Program-made: the position numbers and the translations under genes
The notes under the pieces: generated by a model
The model's database searches: none
Seen by the model: the letters and a program-made list of their open reading frames with translations, nothing else
What the model was told of the DNA's origin: nothing
Part shown: positions 62,084 through 64,000 of the stretch, piece after piece
Numbering within the stretch: position 1 is the first letter of the stretch
How the letters are laid out: every line of letters starts with the position of its first letter
NCBI GenBank assembly: GCA_029783825.1
Contig: JAREIK010002450.1
Coordinates: 1-64,000, forward strand
Reading direction: 5' to 3'
Source of the DNA: Sapria himalayana
Lineage: Eukaryota > Streptophyta > Magnoliopsida > Malpighiales > Rafflesiaceae
Length of the DNA: 64,000 nucleotides

Positions 62084-64000
62084 TAGAGGTGTCAAACGGG
62101 CCGGGCCAGCCCACCCATTTTTTTTGAGCACGGGCGTGCTTTCGTACTGGGCCAGGCTCGACACTATACCATGCCGAGTTTGGCCAGGCACGGTTTAAAA
62201 AAGCTGTGTCGCACCGTGCCTGGCCCGCTAGGGCCTGGCCTGGCCGTACGAGCCAGACAAGGCCGTACGGGCCAAGGAAAAAAAAATTTATACTTTATTG
62301 TTTTAATTTTTATTATAATTATATAAATTATTAAATTATATATAAAAATATAGATAATGTATAATATTATATATTTATAATATGAAAATTATTAAAATTT
62401 ATTAAAATTACAAAGTTAAAATTTTTTTTATGATGTAATATAAAATTAGTTTAAAATTTATTAAAATTATATAATATAGTTATAAATTTTTAAATGAAAA
62501 ATTAAAACAAAAAAATAAATAAATTAATAAATTATGTTTAAAAAAATTAAAAAATAAAAAAAACATAAGCAAACCAAATGAAAAATGACTAATCAGCCAT
62601 TAGATACCGAAACTCCGAACCAAACAAATTAAAGTTTCAACGTAACGTATAAATAAAGCGTACAATCAATAAAAAATAAAACATCGAAATCAAAAAATAG
62701 TAGATCATCATCAATCGTCAAACAGCATATCATTAGCATCATCAACCGCAACATCAAGATCAGTATCATATGGATCATCATCATCAGCAATCAACTCCTC
62801 CATTATCGCAGTGGATGCGGCTGAGTCCCTGTCTCAGTCCCAACTCCAGCACGATTATGGATGTTAAACCTCAAATCCTCCCAATCCTTCAAATAAGCCA
62901 AGGCCTCAACAATATATGGACATAATCTCGATCTCCTATCCAAAATTACATTCACTGCAACAGAAAAAGCAGACTCCGATGTTACGCTCGACACCGAAGG
63001 AGTCGGTAAATCCCGTGTCATCCTCGATAACACGGGAAAAATGGACTCATATGATTTCCACCACTGTAATATATCAAGATTCTTAGTATCAGAATATGAT
63101 AGGATTGAGCAGTAATCAGTATCTAAGTACCGAGAAATCTCGCTCCTATGTGATGGTTCAACCCTACGTTTTCCCATCGCTGGCTGAATAGAAAAATCAT
63201 CATCTCCAAACAAAGTATCCATGTCCGTAATCACAATCTCACTACTACCACCACCATACCTAGTATCGTAGAATGTGAACAAGTCAGTCAACTTCTCGTA
63301 AATGAACCCTTCAGGTGGCTCTTCCAAGTTCACGCACGAGGAAATGTAAGTCATGTTATTTTCTACCCCTTCCACATTAACCCTAGGGTCCATGCATGCA
63401 GCGAGGCAATAAAAAAATGAAACGGTAGACCAGTACTTCAAGTACTTGGTTTACATCTCTACAACCATATGGCTAAGTGTCGGGTCAGCTCGATACTTTC
63501 TAAACATGCTACTAATGTTGCATATGAACCGGAGTGCAATGCAAATCGTGGGCGTATAAACCGACGAATACATGTTCGTCGTGTCATAAAAAATCTTCAG
63601 GAATTTCATAAATAAAATTTCCGAAGCCCTGTCAGTGTCGTCAATAATAAGTTCGTCACTCTTACTATTGACGTAGTCGGATATCGGGTGTTCGTATCCA
63701 ACACATGATTTCAACATCAATTACGTGTAATTCCAACGATGTCTCACATCCGATTGAAATTTTTTCTTCTTAAGATTAGCAGACTAACAAAGACTACCAA
63801 ACTCTTATTATCTACGAGGAGTGCGAATATATTTTAATGCATTACGTATATTATCCAACGCGAGGGAACACACCTTCATACCCGATTGAAAAATCAAGTT
63901 AATCACGTGACACATGCATCTGACATGAAAAATTTCTCCTAATGATGCATCTCTAATATTCCTAACAAACATGTTAATCACTACTCCATTATTAGATACA
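62084..64000 (-). mobile_element. hAT transposon, left end and transposase 3' half (runs off right edge)
   Basis: Begins with the intact terminus tagaggtgtcaaacggg, followed by GGCCAGG/GGCACGG subterminal words (to about 62275) and an AT-rich spacer, then the transposase on the minus strand. The presumed left target duplication is aaaatggc (62076-62083); its partner is outside the window. Layout and orientation equal those of the 4.7-kb element at 15829-20508. Confidence 0.88.
62711..64000 (-). pseudogene. hAT transposase, best preserved copy in the window, partial and disabled
   Basis: The minus strand enters from the right edge in the RNase H-like core (NNGVVINMFVRN, FHVRCMCHVINLIFQ). It continues with RHRWNYT and MLKSC, then FLKIFYDTTNMYSSV at 63620-63560 (hAT RNase-like domain) and MDPRVNVEGVENN. 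The dimerisation domain follows: LDILQWWKSYESIFPVLSRM at about 63070-63010, then SVTSESAFSV and LCPYIVEALAYLKDWEDL. An Asp/Glu-rich tail ends at the TGA at 62711-62713. Defects are in-frame stops near 63790 and at 63719-63721 and 63451-63453, and a frameshift near 62825 before the acidic tail. Long open stretches make it the youngest transposase here, but not functional as written. Confidence 0.9.

Noticed and set aside
1..64000. A new host gene cluster or defence system
   Set aside because: Apart from ASL exons, every protein-like signal that I could identify belongs to known transposon families, and no other long intact reading frame was seen.

Overview
The window is nuclear DNA from a flowering plant. 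It is AT-rich, has spliced exons, and is filled with plant-type transposable elements: hAT DNA transposons with 8-bp target duplications, Ty1/copia retrotransposons, and L1- and RTE-type LINEs. I cannot name the species. Recognisable host coding sequence is only about 720 bases out of 64,000. Almost everything else is transposon, usually one element nested inside another, in various stages of decay. Most short ORFs in the window are chance ORFs in GC-rich transposon ends or shadows of dead transposon genes.

Host gene: the 3' half of an argininosuccinate lyase gene (last enzyme of arginine biosynthesis) lies on the minus strand. Three intact exons are visible: 29527-29818, 12402-12566 and 12302-12039 (stop). 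All have canonical GT/AG borders and are in phase with one another. The intron between the first two is about 17 kb. It holds a 4.7-kb hAT element with another hAT nested in it, a second hAT relic with a small hAT inside it, copia relics, and an RTE LINE remnant next to the exon. Exons for the N-terminal half were not found in the 34 kb upstream.

Layout. 1-6035: L1 LINE relic (minus strand), split inside its reverse transcriptase by a 3.5-kb hAT element (162-3672) and holding a small hAT at 4572-5023. 6036-12038: a roughly 240-bp imperfect tandem repeat, a copia primer-binding site, a GA microsatellite, a long-TIR element filled with GAGCTC repeats, a 371-bp hAT-like MITE whose empty site survives in a nearby duplicate, and the ASL 3' flank. 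12039-29818: ASL exons and giant intron. 29819-49400: overlapping copia relics in both orientations, a 581-bp hAT MITE with perfect target duplication (33643-34223), a minisatellite, and three head-to-tail copies of a 600-700-bp unit (43.4-45.2 kb). 49428-54350: a decayed hAT end and a relic of a second hAT lineage (DUF659 plus dimerisation domain). 54350-61860: copia relics interrupted by a hAT inside another hAT (58726-59247 inside 58688-59929), both with perfect 8-bp duplications. 62084-64000: one end of a larger hAT element whose transposase is the best preserved in the window but carries stops and a frameshift; it runs off the right edge.

The small hAT elements share the terminal motif TAGAGGTGTCAAA with elements that carry transposase sequence, so they are probably its non-autonomous passengers. 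I saw no CRISPR, phage, bacterial gene, or convincing new host system. The most informative content is the nested-insertion record and the giant intron.
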